Shown piece after piece: positions 1 to 8,931 of a stretch of DNA of 64,000 bases (position 1 is the first letter of the stretch; every line of letters starts with the position of its first letter). The stretch is from Bythopirellula sp. (GTDB lineage Bacteria; Planctomycetota; Planctomycetia; Pirellulales; Lacipirellulaceae). The stretch spans positions 33,559 to 97,558 of the forward strand of contig JANQQA010000266.1 in NCBI GenBank assembly GCA_028285205.1. The letters run 5' to 3'. The notes under the pieces are model-generated. The model was not told the origin of the DNA, ran no database searches, and saw only the letters and a list, made by a program, of their open reading frames with translations. Made by a program: the position numbers and the translations under genes.

Positions 1-2
1 CC

Positions 3-854
3 GAAAGTTATCGCCACCAATTGGCGCAGGAGTGGTTAGGCAAACCGCTTCCCAACTGGTCGAAACCGTGCCCGATCAAAGCGCGGGTGGCTCCAAATCT
101 GGGAGCAGGCGGTGCGACGAGCTTCGTTTTTGATCGCGGCGAAGTCTTCGGCTGGCGGATGGACATTCAGGGGTCACGCGAGCGAATCCTCGACTCGGTC
201 GTGCCGCACGAAGTGACCCATACGATCTTCGCCAGTCACTTCCGACAGCCGATTCCGCGCTGGGCCGATGAAGGCGCCTGCACGACGGTGGAACACCGCA
301 GTGAAATCGCCAAGCAGGAGCAGATGCTGATCGAGTTTCTGCAGACGCGACGCGGCATTCCCTTTAGTCACATGTTTGCGTTGAAAGAGTATCCCCAAGA
401 TGTGTTGCCGCTGTACGCTCAAGGGTACGCGCTTTCCAAGTTTCTGATCGACCAGCGCGGTAAACGCGAGTTCATGCAGTTTCTTGAGGATGGTTTAACC
501 GACGGCGATTGGATTCGCGCCGTCCGGCAGCGCTATGGTTATGGCAACTTGCAGACACTTCAAAACGCCTGGCAAAACTGGATTGTGCAGGGTCGTCCGC
601 AATTGCAACTGGCAGCCGACGCGGATACCGACGCAGTGCTGGTCGCCTCGTACGAAGCCCCAAGCACTCCGCCTACGCGTCCGGCAGCGCTCATTCGTGG
701 TCAAGATCCCGGAGTTACTCCTACGCCCGTCGTGCCTCCGCAGAATCCAGCCACGCCACTGGCTGGTAACACGCCGCGCGGACCGGTCGGGACGCAGGCT
801 GCCTCCAGGCCTTTGGGGAGCATTTACGATCGAGGAGGAACTGTACGCAGATAG
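3..854 (+). CDS. HEVTH-motif metallopeptidase-like protein (5' partial)
   Basis: HExxH-type motif in 'VVPHEVTHTIFASHFRQPIPRWADEG'; the frame stays open to the left window edge (ESYRHQLAQEW...), so the gene starts before the window. Confidence 0.7.
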   Translation, partial: ESYRHQLAQEWLGKPLPNWSKPCPIKARVAPNLGAGGATSFVFDRGEVFGWRMDIQGSRERILDSVVPHEVTHTIFASHFRQPIPRWADEGACTTVEHRSEIAKQEQMLIEFLQTRRGIPFSHMFALKEYPQDVLPLYAQGYALSKFLIDQRGKREFMQFLEDGLTDGDWIRAVRQRYGYGNLQTLQNAWQNWIVQGRPQLQLAADADTDAVLVASYEAPSTPPTRPAALIRGQDPGVTPTPVVPPQNPATPLAGNTPRGPVGTQAASRPLGSIYDRGGTVRR

Positions 855-900
855 GTGTGAAAGTGCTAATCAATCGCACCTCATCCGATCATCCGCGAGT

Positions 901-1836
901 TTACACCACTCGTTGAATCCAGGCGCTCCCCATGTTTCGCAGGCCTGGTTCAAAATAAGGAAAGGCTTCGCTTAGCGCGTCAGGCCGATACGCTTGCATG
1001 TAAGTCAGCGACCAACGCACTTTGAATGCAGAATTAAATGCTAGGAACGCTTGCAGCATGTACTGTTCAGCCCAAAAGTTGTGCCGATCGATGACGAAGC
1101 TCTTGGGGTAGTTGAAGGGAAAGCAGATGTCGTGGACGTGAACGAATACGCCCTTCTGCAGACGCGGCAGAATCTCGAGAATCTCAAACACGGTGTCGCC
1201 GCCGATGTGGACGGTGTGGCTTGAGTCGATAAACAGAATGTCATTGGCTTCGAGTGCCGAAAAAGTCGAGAGTGGCAAATCCTCAACTTTGGACTTCACC
1301 ATCTCGGTATGCTCATCAGAGATGTTCGCCAAATAGTCACGTGGGTAGGGATCGATCGAAGTTAGATGGCCGCCACTAGAATGACTCTCTTCGCGATTCT
1401 TCTCTAGTGCTAACTTCGAAAGCAAAGTCGACTGTCCACAGCCGATTTCAATCATGCGTTTTGGTTTGAGCTTTCGAATCATTCCGTACAGCAGTGCGCC
1501 GTCGAACCAACCGAAGCCGCCGTTACGTGAGTAAACACTACGATCTTCGCACGGTTCCTCAGGTAGTGCGTGATACTCATCCAGAAAGTTGCGCTGTAGC
1601 TCCTGCAGCAACTCGACCTGGGCCTCGAGGTGCATATCCACGCCCATCATTTCGCCGGGTTCCGTCCAAATTCTCTGGTCGAGCTTGTCGGTGTCCGGAA
1701 TCGGATAGTAGAAGCCGTTGGGGACTACGTGGATTCCTTTTTGTTGATAGCGGCGGAAGTACTTGCGGTCAATCAATGCCCCACGGGGCATCCGCAAAAT
1801 GATGGCCGCTGCCGCATCTCGAAGTAATTGCTTCAT
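901..1836 (-). CDS. class I SAM-dependent methyltransferase
   Basis: 'MIEIGCGQSTLLSKLALE' motif I, 'ILFIDSSHTVHIGGDTVFEI'; likely start MKQLLRD at 1836 rather than 1902. Confidence 0.75.
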   Translation of the reverse strand: MKQLLRDAAAAIILRMPRGALIDRKYFRRYQQKGIHVVPNGFYYPIPDTDKLDQRIWTEPGEMMGVDMHLEAQVELLQELQRNFLDEYHALPEEPCEDRSVYSRNGGFGWFDGALLYGMIRKLKPKRMIEIGCGQSTLLSKLALEKNREESHSSGGHLTSIDPYPRDYLANISDEHTEMVKSKVEDLPLSTFSALEANDILFIDSSHTVHIGGDTVFEILEILPRLQKGVFVHVHDICFPFNYPKSFVIDRHNFWAEQYMLQAFLAFNSAFKVRWSLTYMQAYRPDALSEAFPYFEPGLRNMGSAWIQRVV

Positions 1837-2195
1837 ATCAATTATGCTTCTGTTAGAGTTTCGATGGTCGATGCGTGATTGGCGTATTGCTACTAACCGC
1901 AATTATTGAGACGAGCCAAATTGTAGCCGAGTTTGAGAAGCCGTATAGGGTTTCACCGACTGAATCTGTCCCCAATCGGCTGCACCTCGCGGCAGCTTCA
2001 CGGATCGGTGAGCTGATGCAAAGCAATTGGCACCATTGAACTTATGGGATTCTGGCTTAGTTGTTCGTGGTGCGGCAAAGAGGGCCCGAGGATGCCGATT
2101 GGGTGGTCCTGAGCGATTTTGTAGCTTTTGCGGTCGGTATTGCTACAATGAGTGGTCCTACCTTGGTTCTGCCGCTTGATTGAGGACTCCTGCTG

Positions 2196-3947
2196 ATGCG
2201 ATGCTGCTGTAGATTTCTGGTTTCGATGATGTTGTGTTCGTGTATTGTGTTGCCGGCAGGAGGCGTGGTCAGAGAATGGGACGACGAAGGCGCGACGTCC
2301 GACTGGTCGGAGGCCGCGAACTGGACGGACGATACCGTACCTGAAACGACTGACGATGCGATCATTGGTTCACTGGCAGATGCATTCGACGATTCGGTCG
2401 TGTTGGATGTCAACGGTGACTTGGTGCGAACGCTAGGTTTGCAGAATGGTGCCGACTTCGACACCAACGGCGGTCGCTTGGTCATGACCGTCACTGGCAG
2501 TGTTGGAGAGGGTGCGGCGTCCGGTGCCACGATTTCTGAACTAATCGTCCGCAAGCGCAATGCCATCGGTGAAGCTGCGTTCGCCATCGACGCCAACAGT
2601 CTTGCGATCGGCGCAAATGGGCAGCTCGCGCTGCCTGATGGGGGCCAGGTTGAGTTGGACGGGACCGGTCCTCAACCTGGTGTGCTCAGCGTGGCCGACG
2701 GCGGCACCGTGCGCGGTTACGGATGGATTGAGTTAAGCGACACCGATGCATCACTTGGGCAGGTTACGAATTTGCTCGACAACAGCGGAGCGATCGTCGT
2801 CGAAGATCCGCTATTCACCGGCCCGGGCGAGCCGACGTCCATCTCGCTGGAGATCTCGGCCTCGAATGCTCCAACGTTTGCACAGCTAGATTTCGCTGGC
2901 ACCAGCGCGACGGGGACTGTCGAGCTTAGTAGGAATGCCTCCCTCATGGTCGGTCCCGTATTTTCCGGACCCAGTGAGCTGACCATGGCGGCCAACACAC
3001 AACTCGTCATGCAGAGCGCTGGCACGATTGCATCAGGGCAAATGATCGAAGTGAATTCAGGGGTACTTAATTCGGGTGAAGAGAACGAGTTGCCTGCTTT
3101 GCCCGCCGTGATCACGGGGGATGGTCTGTTAACGACTTCAGGAACTATTCGACTGAACACAGTGTCCGAAGAACTGATCATCGAAACCCCGATTGATGCA
3201 CTGGAAGGTGAAATCACAAATCGGGGCACACTTCGTTTCCGCGGCGGCGGCAACATCCGCGCGGTCAGCATTGATGACTTGGACCTGGGCACGGTTATCA
3301 ACGAAAGTAGCGAGGTGCTTCAATTTCAAGGTGGTCAGGCCTATGAGTCCGCTGTGTCTAACGATGGACTCCTGGGGATCGAGCCAGCCGAAGAGAATGC
3401 GACCGTCGACTTTGATAGTTTCGCTCAGTCGGCTGCCGGAGCATTGGCGATCGACGTCGGCGGTGAATTGGCGGGGGAATTCGATGTGCTGTCGGTCGTA
3501 GGTGATGCGACCTTGGAAGGAACGTTGCAGGTTACTTTGACCGACCTGTTCGAGCCCGAGCTGGGGAGTATGTTCACGATCCTCTCCTCGCAAAGCGGAG
3601 CGGTGAGTGGGGTGTTCGCAACGACTGACTTCCCCCAGTTTGGCGGCCGTACGTTTGACGTGATCTACAATCCCACCAGCGTGGAATTGGAAGTCATCGA
3701 AGCCGGATCACTCGCTGGCGACTTCGATTTCGATGGCGATGTCGATGGCACCGACTACCTGCTGTGGCAACGGGGTGAATCGCCGGACCCGCTGAGTGCC
3801 GAAGACTTCGCGGACTGGCAAGGTAACTACGGCACCAATCCGCCCGGACTGGCGAGCGCTACCGCCGTGCCCGAACCATCGTCACTGCTGATTGTGGCGT
3901 TTTCCTTGGTCGCTGCCGCGGTGCATCGGCCGATCAGCGTTCGATAG
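2196..3947 (+). CDS. PEP-CTERM secreted protein, repeat-rich with dockerin-like loop
   Basis: C-terminal 'VPEPSSLLIVAFSLVAAAVHR' sorting tail; 'GDFDFDGDVDGTDYLLWQRGESP' Ca-loop-like segment; N-terminal hydrophobic signal. Confidence 0.85.
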   Translation: MRCCCRFLVSMMLCSCIVLPAGGVVREWDDEGATSDWSEAANWTDDTVPETTDDAIIGSLADAFDDSVVLDVNGDLVRTLGLQNGADFDTNGGRLVMTVTGSVGEGAASGATISELIVRKRNAIGEAAFAIDANSLAIGANGQLALPDGGQVELDGTGPQPGVLSVADGGTVRGYGWIELSDTDASLGQVTNLLDNSGAIVVEDPLFTGPGEPTSISLEISASNAPTFAQLDFAGTSATGTVELSRNASLMVGPVFSGPSELTMAANTQLVMQSAGTIASGQMIEVNSGVLNSGEENELPALPAVITGDGLLTTSGTIRLNTVSEELIIETPIDALEGEITNRGTLRFRGGGNIRAVSIDDLDLGTVINESSEVLQFQGGQAYESAVSNDGLLGIEPAEENATVDFDSFAQSAAGALAIDVGGELAGEFDVLSVVGDATLEGTLQVTLTDLFEPELGSMFTILSSQSGAVSGVFATTDFPQFGGRTFDVIYNPTSVELEVIEAGSLAGDFDFDGDVDGTDYLLWQRGESPDPLSAEDFADWQGNYGTNPPGLASATAVPEPSSLLIVAFSLVAAAVHRPISVR

Positions 3948-3955
3948 CGTGTTCC

Positions 3956-4837
3956 TCAGTCCGTCATTTGGCCGCTGCCGATTTGGTAGGCGGTGGCTAC
4001 GGCGAGTAGGATGAAGATCCCATCGATCGGTCCGAACATGTCGCCGAAGCTAATTTGCTCTGCGAACACCTTGTCGAGAGCTTCGGTCATGGCGGCTTTG
4101 AGCGCCTCGCCGTCTTGCCCGCCAATTGCACCAATGCCAAGCATATCGGCAGCCGACGATTTGAGATGTTTGTATAAGTAGAACTTGGCACCCACGATGC
4201 CCAGAATCGAAATGCCCCCCGCCACGATTCCCGCGACCGTGCCATCTTTGTCCTCGTGACCGATGGCCATGCCTGCCCCGGCGGCGAAGCCTAAGCCCCA
4301 GGCGATCCAGCCGAGTTGGACGTCGAGGCCGATCGCAACGGCCGCCCACACGGCTGCTCCGAGGGCGGCGCCGATGGCACTGAACAATGCCCCCCGCGCC
4401 AGCGAGGCCGTCTGCGATGCGGCTGCTTTGCGCTTGCTGGGTGTCTCGTCGTCTTCAAGGACCTTTTTGGTTTCGTGCTGTTTACCCGAGCGCAGATCAA
4501 AGCCGCAGGCAACACAGATGACGGCGCCAGGTGTGAGTCGACTGCCACACGCGGAACACTCGTTCGAGCCCGAGGACTTCGGAGTTGGAGATTTGGCAGG
4601 GCTGGCGGAGGGGCTCGCAGTCGCGGCCGTCATTGATTTACTTGCAGAGAGCTCGTCGTCGAACCAATCGCCCAGGCTGTTTCCGTCGGTCAGTTCATCG
4701 AGCGGCTCAAGAGCTGCAGCGGGCGTCGGTACCTTGAACCGCTCATTACATTTGGAGCACTTGGCAGCCTTGCCGGCAAGTTCGTCCTTAACGCGGTATT
4801 TCTTCTGGCAACTCGGGCAAGCAAAGTCGATCGACAC
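3956..4837 (-). CDS. zinc-ribbon (MJ0042-like) membrane protein
   Basis: N-terminal 'FACPSCQKKYRVKDELAGKAAKCSKCNERFKVP' and second zinc ribbon 'CSACGSRLTPGAVICVACG'; hydrophobic Ala/Gly-rich C-terminal half. GTG start inferred. Confidence 0.65.
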   Translation of the reverse strand: MSIDFACPSCQKKYRVKDELAGKAAKCSKCNERFKVPTPAAALEPLDELTDGNSLGDWFDDELSASKSMTAATASPSASPAKSPTPKSSGSNECSACGSRLTPGAVICVACGFDLRSGKQHETKKVLEDDETPSKRKAAASQTASLARGALFSAIGAALGAAVWAAVAIGLDVQLGWIAWGLGFAAGAGMAIGHEDKDGTVAGIVAGGISILGIVGAKFYLYKHLKSSAADMLGIGAIGGQDGEALKAAMTEALDKVFAEQISFGDMFGPIDGIFILLAVATAYQIGSGQMTD

Positions 4838-5204
4838 GGCACACTCTCCGTCCGTAAGTAGGGAGTTCGTCACTGCATCAGTTGTGCCGGCTTCGCCTGT
4901 TCCGCTAGTGGCCAAGATAACGCAATGCTGACGAGGTGGCAAATTGTAATCGCGTCAAACTGGTGTGTTGATATCACATCTGCCAAATTTTTAGCAGCAG
5001 GTTAAACTAAAACTGACCACGTTGTGTGATCTATTCCAACCGGATAAGCTATAGGATTACCGCGCGGCTCGCGGGACCTCACGGCTGACGAATCGGCTGA
5101 CGAGGTGGACGAATCCGGCGCAGTCGCGTGTCCGTACGTCGTCGAGCGCGAGTTGTCGCAGGACGCCCGGTTGAACAGCTTCTCTTACTTCGGTCGAGTC
5201 AATC

Positions 5205-7097
5205 ATGAAGTTCTCTCCCCGCCTCATTCTGACACCGTTTGCGTTAATCGCGCTGTTGGCGATGACGTCGCTGGCGCAAACGGACGCCGACACCGGCGCA
5301 TCGCGGCCGAACATCCTGTGGATCACCAGCGAAGACAATGCCGCGCACTGGCTCGGGTGTTATGGCAACACCGAAGCGCAGACACCGCGGTTGGATGCGC
5401 TGGCGAGCCGGTCGGTGTTGTTCGAGCACGCGTACTCCAACGCACCGGTGTGCGCCGTCGCGCGGTCGACGATCTTGCATGGCGTTTACGCGGTGTCATC
5501 AGGAACTCAGCACATGCGGAGCCGACATCGGATTCCGGAGTCACTGCGGCCGTATGTCAGTTACTTGCGCGAACAGGGCTATTACTGCACCAACAACAGC
5601 AAGACCGATTACAATCGCCGCGGCAACGACGCGGCCATTTGGGACGAGAGTAGTCGGAAGGCCCATTACAAGAATCGGAAGCCTGGTCAGCCATTCTTTG
5701 CGATCTTCAACTTCACCGTTTCGCACGAGAGCAATCTGTTTCCGGACAAGGTGGTAAAGAACCGTGAACGAGGTCTGGTGCCTGAGCAGACGCGTGTAGC
5801 GGCGAAAGACGTGCAACTGCCGCCGCACCTGCCCGACTTACCAGCCATCCGTGAGGACATCGCCCGCTATCACGACTGCGTGACGGCGCTCGATAAACTC
5901 ATCGGCGGGGTGTTGGACGAATTGGACGAACGTGGGCTGACGGAAGACACGATTGTTTTCTACTACGCCGATCATGGCGGCGCGACGCCGCGCGGCAAGC
6001 GTTACTTGACGGACACCGGCGCACGGATTCCGATGATCGTACACGTGCCAGAGAAATGGCAACACTTGTCACCATTCCGCGCTGGCGAGCAATCACCAGA
6101 GCTGGTGGCCTTCGTCGATTTGGCACCCACGTTGTTGTCGTTGAGCGGACTGGAGAAGCCTGAGCAGATGCAGGGGCGCGCGTTTCTTGGCGAGCATCGT
6201 GAAGCGCCTGGGGAGGCCCCACTCGTTTTCCTCTACGCAGATCGCTTTGATGAGTTGTATGGCATGCGGCGCGCTATCACCGATGGGCGTTACAAATACA
6301 TCCGACGGTTTACTTCGCATTTGCCGGCTGCACCTTGCAGCTATTACAGCCTCGGGCAGCCTGGATGGGCGGAGTGGATGACGGCGTGGCAGAACGGCGA
6401 GTTGCCGCCCGAGTATGCTACGTTGTGGGAAACTCCGCAGCCGGTCGAAGAACTGTATGACCTGGAGGCCGATCCCTGGGAGGTTCGAAACTTGGCGGAA
6501 GATCCGACGCAGGCCAATCTTCTTGCGCATTATCGGCAGCGACTTCAACAACAGATGAACGCCGTGCAAGATACCGGCGTCATCCCCGAGCCGATGTTTC
6601 AGCCGCTCGCCGGTGAAGACACCATTTGCGACTACGCACGCAGCGAACAGTGCGACCTCGAAGAACTAACCCGTCTGGCATTCTTGGCGTCTTCGGGTGA
6701 TCCAGAGAACTCAACAGCGCTGTTCGCGATGATGCAGGACGACGATCCCGTGGTGCGTTATTGGGGCGCCTTGGGCTGTTCGGTTCTGGGCGAGAGGGCA
6801 GCGGAATTGTCACCGCATCTGGTCGCCTTAGGCGATGACCCATCGGCATGCGTGCGACTGACGGCAGCTGGGGCGCTGTGGGAAGCTGGCAAAAAGAAGG
6901 CCGGCCTGCAGGCGTTGCTCCGCGAGTTTGACCGGCCCAGCGAAAGTTTCAATGACGAAGACGAGATTCTGCTCACTAATTTGGCGAAGCAACTCGACAT
7001 GATCGAGCAGATTCCCCAGGACTGGTTCGAGCGTGTGCGCCAAGACAAGTCCGCCGGCCAGTACGTTCGCCGTTTCGTTGAGCGATTTGGCAAGTGA
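5205..7097 (+). CDS. sulfatase-family protein with C-terminal HEAT-like region
   Basis: Signal peptide, 'PNILWITSEDNAAHWLGCYG', 'YADHGG', 'CAVARSTILHG'; C-terminal 'NSTALFAMMQDDDPVVRYWGALGCSVLG' HEAT-like. Confidence 0.85.
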   Translation: MKFSPRLILTPFALIALLAMTSLAQTDADTGASRPNILWITSEDNAAHWLGCYGNTEAQTPRLDALASRSVLFEHAYSNAPVCAVARSTILHGVYAVSSGTQHMRSRHRIPESLRPYVSYLREQGYYCTNNSKTDYNRRGNDAAIWDESSRKAHYKNRKPGQPFFAIFNFTVSHESNLFPDKVVKNRERGLVPEQTRVAAKDVQLPPHLPDLPAIREDIARYHDCVTALDKLIGGVLDELDERGLTEDTIVFYYADHGGATPRGKRYLTDTGARIPMIVHVPEKWQHLSPFRAGEQSPELVAFVDLAPTLLSLSGLEKPEQMQGRAFLGEHREAPGEAPLVFLYADRFDELYGMRRAITDGRYKYIRRFTSHLPAAPCSYYSLGQPGWAEWMTAWQNGELPPEYATLWETPQPVEELYDLEADPWEVRNLAEDPTQANLLAHYRQRLQQQMNAVQDTGVIPEPMFQPLAGEDTICDYARSEQCDLEELTRLAFLASSGDPENSTALFAMMQDDDPVVRYWGALGCSVLGERAAELSPHLVALGDDPSACVRLTAAGALWEAGKKKAGLQALLREFDRPSESFNDEDEILLTNLAKQLDMIEQIPQDWFERVRQDKSAGQYVRRFVERFGK

Positions 7098-7258
7098 GGT
7101 GCTCTCCGCGCTATGCCGATGCTGCCCTAATTCTGTAATTGTCGGTGAGTTTTTTCAATTTCCGTAGAAAGAAGCCGACCGTTGGCCGCGTCACACTCGC
7201 GCGGTGACTCACCATTGTGGTCGGAGAACTGAAATCAAATTGAATTAGAGGAAATAGG

Positions 7259-7750
7259 ATGAATACAAAAGAAGCAATTGGAGCAACACTGGCAACCAGC
7301 TCAATGGTGCTCAGCAGCTACGTGGGGGATCTCACTGACGAAGAACTGATGACTCGGCCAGCTGAAGGTTGTAATCACATCGCCTGGCAACTGGGGCATT
7401 TGATTTCTTCGGAGTGCAGCCTGCTAGACATGGTCGCACCGGGTGCTGCTGCTAAGTTGCCCGAGGGTTTTGCCGAGAAGCACAGCAAGGAAACTATAGG
7501 CGACGATAACCCGGCGAACTTTTGCACCAAGCAAGAGTACCTCGACCTCTTCGAAACAGTGCATGCAGCAACGCAAGCTGCGCTCGAAAAAGCGAGCGAC
7601 GAAGATCTCAACAAGCCGGGGCCCGAGCACTTCGCTCAAATGTTCCCGACGGTCGGGCATCTTTACATCTTGATCGCAACGCACGGCATGATGCACGCTG
7701 GTCAGTTCGTACCGGTGCGTCGTAAGCTGGGTAAACCAGTTGTAATTTGA
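7259..7750 (+). CDS. DinB-family protein
   Basis: 'NHIAWQLGHLISSE' and 'HGMMHAGQFVPVRRKLGKP' His pattern typical of DinB four-helix proteins. Confidence 0.75.
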   Translation: MNTKEAIGATLATSSMVLSSYVGDLTDEELMTRPAEGCNHIAWQLGHLISSECSLLDMVAPGAAAKLPEGFAEKHSKETIGDDNPANFCTKQEYLDLFETVHAATQAALEKASDEDLNKPGPEHFAQMFPTVGHLYILIATHGMMHAGQFVPVRRKLGKPVVI

Positions 7751-7766
7751 GCGGGGGTTTTCAGGT

Positions 7767-7793
7767 GATTTTCCCTTTATTTTGTGGAAAATC
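7767..7793. other. short inverted repeat between DinB-like gene and csp gene
   Basis: GATTTTCC (7767-7774) / GGAAAATC (7786-7793). Confidence 0.4.
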
Positions 7794-7813
7794 CCTGATT
7801 ATGAAGAACTTAT

Positions 7814-7841
7814 TTGTGATTTGCCGGAGATCGGTTACAAT
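7814..7841 (+). promoter_or_regulatory. candidate sigma70-like promoter for the cold-shock gene
   Basis: TTGTGA (7814-7819) - 16 bp - TACAAT (7836-7841), leaving a leader of roughly 75 nt before ATG 7924. Confidence 0.45.
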
Positions 7842-7923
7842 TAGCCGCAAATAAGGCGAGTCGTCTGGAGATGTTTGGTTCAGACTGCCTTGTTGTTTTT
7901 TCTTTTTTTAGGGATGCGTTTCA

Positions 7924-8121
7924 ATGGCTGAAGGTACGATCAAGCGACTCACAGACAAAGGTTTTGGTTTCATCGACACCGGAACCAACCAGGACATGTT
8001 TTTTCATTCGTCCAATGTTGAAGGAGTCCGGTACGACGATCTCCGCGAGGGACAACGGGTGACTTACACCGAGGGACAAGGTCCCAAGGGCCCCCGTGCC
8101 GAGAACGTCACGCCTGTCTAG
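7924..8121 (+). CDS. cold-shock domain protein
   Basis: 65 aa 'MAEGTIKRLTDKGFGFIDTGTNQDMFFHSSNVEG' with RNP1/RNP2-like motifs. Confidence 0.93.
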   Translation: MAEGTIKRLTDKGFGFIDTGTNQDMFFHSSNVEGVRYDDLREGQRVTYTEGQGPKGPRAENVTPV

Positions 8122-8169
8122 ATCGCAGGCGAACGACTTTTCGAACGAAGAAGTTATCGACCGAACATC

Positions 8170-8205
8170 GAAGCCGACGAACCAATCGTCGGCTTCTTTG
8201 CGTTT
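8170..8205 (+). terminator. Rho-independent terminator after the cold-shock gene
   Basis: GAAGCCGACGA-accaa-TCGTCGGCTTC followed by TTTGCGTTT. Confidence 0.75.
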
Positions 8206-8313
8206 AGGGTGAAATTGCCGCAGATCTATTCTTTGTAATCAATCGCAAGTCCGTGCAAGTGAAGTCGCACAAACAACGCGTACTGGTCCAGGTTGCACGC
8301 ACTCGCTCGGCTA

Positions 8314-8700
8314 CTAGGCATTCTCTTCGCTTCTGTCTTGTCGATGGCTCGCAATATATCGGACAGCATCTCCGATCGATTGGATGCGCTCTGCGTCCTC
8401 ATCCGGAATGCTAACGTCGTACTCCTCTTCAAGTGCCATCACGAGTTCGACTGTTTCCAACGAATCAAACCCCAAATTCGTGAGTCGAGAATTGGCAGCA
8501 ATCGCTCCAGGTGCGGTGTTGAAGGTCTCTTCGAATCGGTCAATCAGAGACTGCAAGAGTTGAGCGGAAGCCCAGAGCAAGTGACCACAATTCGGACATG
8601 GCGCGTCAATGCCGGGATCCGAGTAAACGATATTGGTCGCCGCGCCACATAGCGGACATCTGCTTGGCATGCCTTCGGGCGTGCGCGATGAGACAGTCAT
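8314..8700 (-). CDS. zinc-ribbon + acyl-carrier-protein fusion
   Basis: N-terminal CPLC...CPNC ribbon; C-terminal '[44 protein letters not shown]' ACP signature with the DSL phosphopantetheine site. Confidence 0.8.
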   Translation of the reverse strand: MTVSSRTPEGMPSRCPLCGAATNIVYSDPGIDAPCPNCGHLLWASAQLLQSLIDRFEETFNTAPGAIAANSRLTNLGFDSLETVELVMALEEEYDVSIPDEDAERIQSIGDAVRYIASHRQDRSEENA

Positions 8701-8931
8701 CCAAGTATTCTACTGTGCTACGCTGGAGATAGCATAAGAGAATCGCACAAGTATCAGTATTGATTCATTGCCAAACGTCAGACTTCACCTGCGGATTTGG
8801 ATAGATGCGCAACGTGCTAAGGTTCAACGAAAGCCAATTCTGGCTTCTGATCCGCTGATCGTGTATATTCTTGTCACTTCTGCAGCAGCACTGTCTGCTT
8901 GTTCACTCCTCTCTCACCAATCTTCAGATCC

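Noticed and set aside
5057-5338. 93-aa minus-strand ORF before the first sulfatase
   Set aside because: Overlaps the sulfatase start and signal peptide region; no supportable homology.
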